From Thermoflexia bacterium (GTDB taxonomy: Bacteria; Chloroflexota; Anaerolineae; B4-G1; DUEL01), in NCBI GenBank assembly GCA_011192125.1, contig DUEL01000036.1, positions 1 to 50,127 of the forward strand: 50,127 bases of DNA. Direction: 5' to 3'. A program made the position numbers and the translations under genes. Of the stretch, positions 50,017 to 50,127 are shown piece after piece. Within the stretch, counting starts at the first letter, position 1, and each line of letters begins with the position of its first letter. Under the pieces are notes generated by a model, which saw only the letters and a list, made by a program, of their open reading frames with translations, made no database searches and had not been told where the DNA came from.

Positions 50017-50127
50017 TCGTCTGAGCGGCAGGCTGCGCGGCGTTCGTCGGCGGAAGCGGGCGCACCGGGGCTTCGCCTGCGACCTGCTGGCGCAGAAGAT
50101 GCGGCTCGTGCGGACCGCCCGCCGCCG
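50006..50127 (+). CDS. 5' end of the next dcw gene (partial)
   Basis: The ATG at 50006 has an ideal GAGGAGG ribosome binding site and overlaps the murC stop by 11 bp. The frame stays open for 40 codons to the window edge and encodes a very basic N-terminus (GRLRGVRRRKRAHRG, then FACDLLAQKMRLVRTARR). In other dcw clusters murB or ftsQ follows murC. Either could fit, but no diagnostic motif is reached. Confidence 0.6.
   Translation, partial: MRGDRLSGRLRGVRRRKRAHRGFACDLLAQKMRLVRTARR

Noticed and set aside
1..50127. Phage, integron or classical defence island (restriction-modification, CBASS, retron)
   Set aside because: No integrase, recombinase, methylase, reverse transcriptase or phage structural genes are visible. 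The only defence-like elements are the MNT-HEPN pair and the PHP/AlbA_2 protein.

Overview
This 50-kb window is GC-rich chromosomal DNA from a bacterium, most likely a member of the Chloroflexota (Anaerolineae-like). This is an inference from several signs together: a CIRCE-controlled hrcA-grpE-dnaK-dnaJ operon, many promoters placed so close to the start codon that the mRNA would be leaderless, secreted proteins with Thr/Pro-rich stalks, many GTG/TTG starts, and a dcw cluster without murE. No rRNA, phage, transposase gene or CRISPR array is visible. One tRNA, Leu(CAA), is present.

Layout. 1-2.9 kb: a leftward operon of a small membrane protein, a winged-helix regulator and a two-part ABC exporter. 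3.1-9.5 kb: a metallo-beta-lactamase-fold hydrolase, then the heat-shock operon hrcA-grpE-[MNT nucleotidyltransferase-HEPN]-dnaK-dnaJ behind a perfect CIRCE operator. The MNT/HEPN pair sits inside the chaperone operon with overlapping start and stop codons at every junction. 9.6-16.1 kb: a leftward run of hsp20, lon, a receiver-only response regulator, a PHP/AlbA_2 fusion protein and an MFS transporter, so the first 16 kb is largely a proteostasis region. 16.4-22.5 kb: a DUF2085 membrane protein, the TldD/TldE peptidase pair, and a DeoR-type regulator with a MalK/MsiK-type ABC ATPase. 22.5-27.6 kb, leftward: a GT39-like membrane glycosyltransferase, a DUF885 metallopeptidase-like protein and two paralogous membrane proteins, with tRNA-Leu upstream. 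28.1-31.5 kb: a peptide-type ABC importer (binding lipoprotein and two permeases, no ATPases). 31.6-33.4 kb: a divergent ferredoxin/ASKHA (RACo-like) protein. 33.5-37.9 kb, leftward: a lipid module (DAG kinase-like, PlsC-like, SDR epimerase) and a secreted, membrane-anchored glycosidase-like protein. 38.0-50.1 kb: the division and cell wall cluster mraZ-rsmH-ftsL-ftsI-murF-mraY-orf79-murD-ftsW-murG-(CvpA-like)-murC-partial gene.

The intergenic spaces hold several families of short non-coding repeats. R1 is a palindrome with 26-bp arms, usually at gene ends and followed by T-runs. R2 is a MITE-like element of about 132 bp with terminal inverted repeats, one copy of which lies inside the loop of an R1 palindrome. 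R3 is a MITE-like element of about 136 bp. R4 is a group of short GC-rich palindromes.

The most promising candidates for undescribed biology are the MNT-HEPN pair wired into the chaperone operon, the PHP-coiled coil-AlbA_2 protein next to lon and hsp20, the 79-residue protein between mraY and murD, and the tandem membrane paralogs upstream of the DUF885 gene. All family assignments come from reading motifs. No database search was run.
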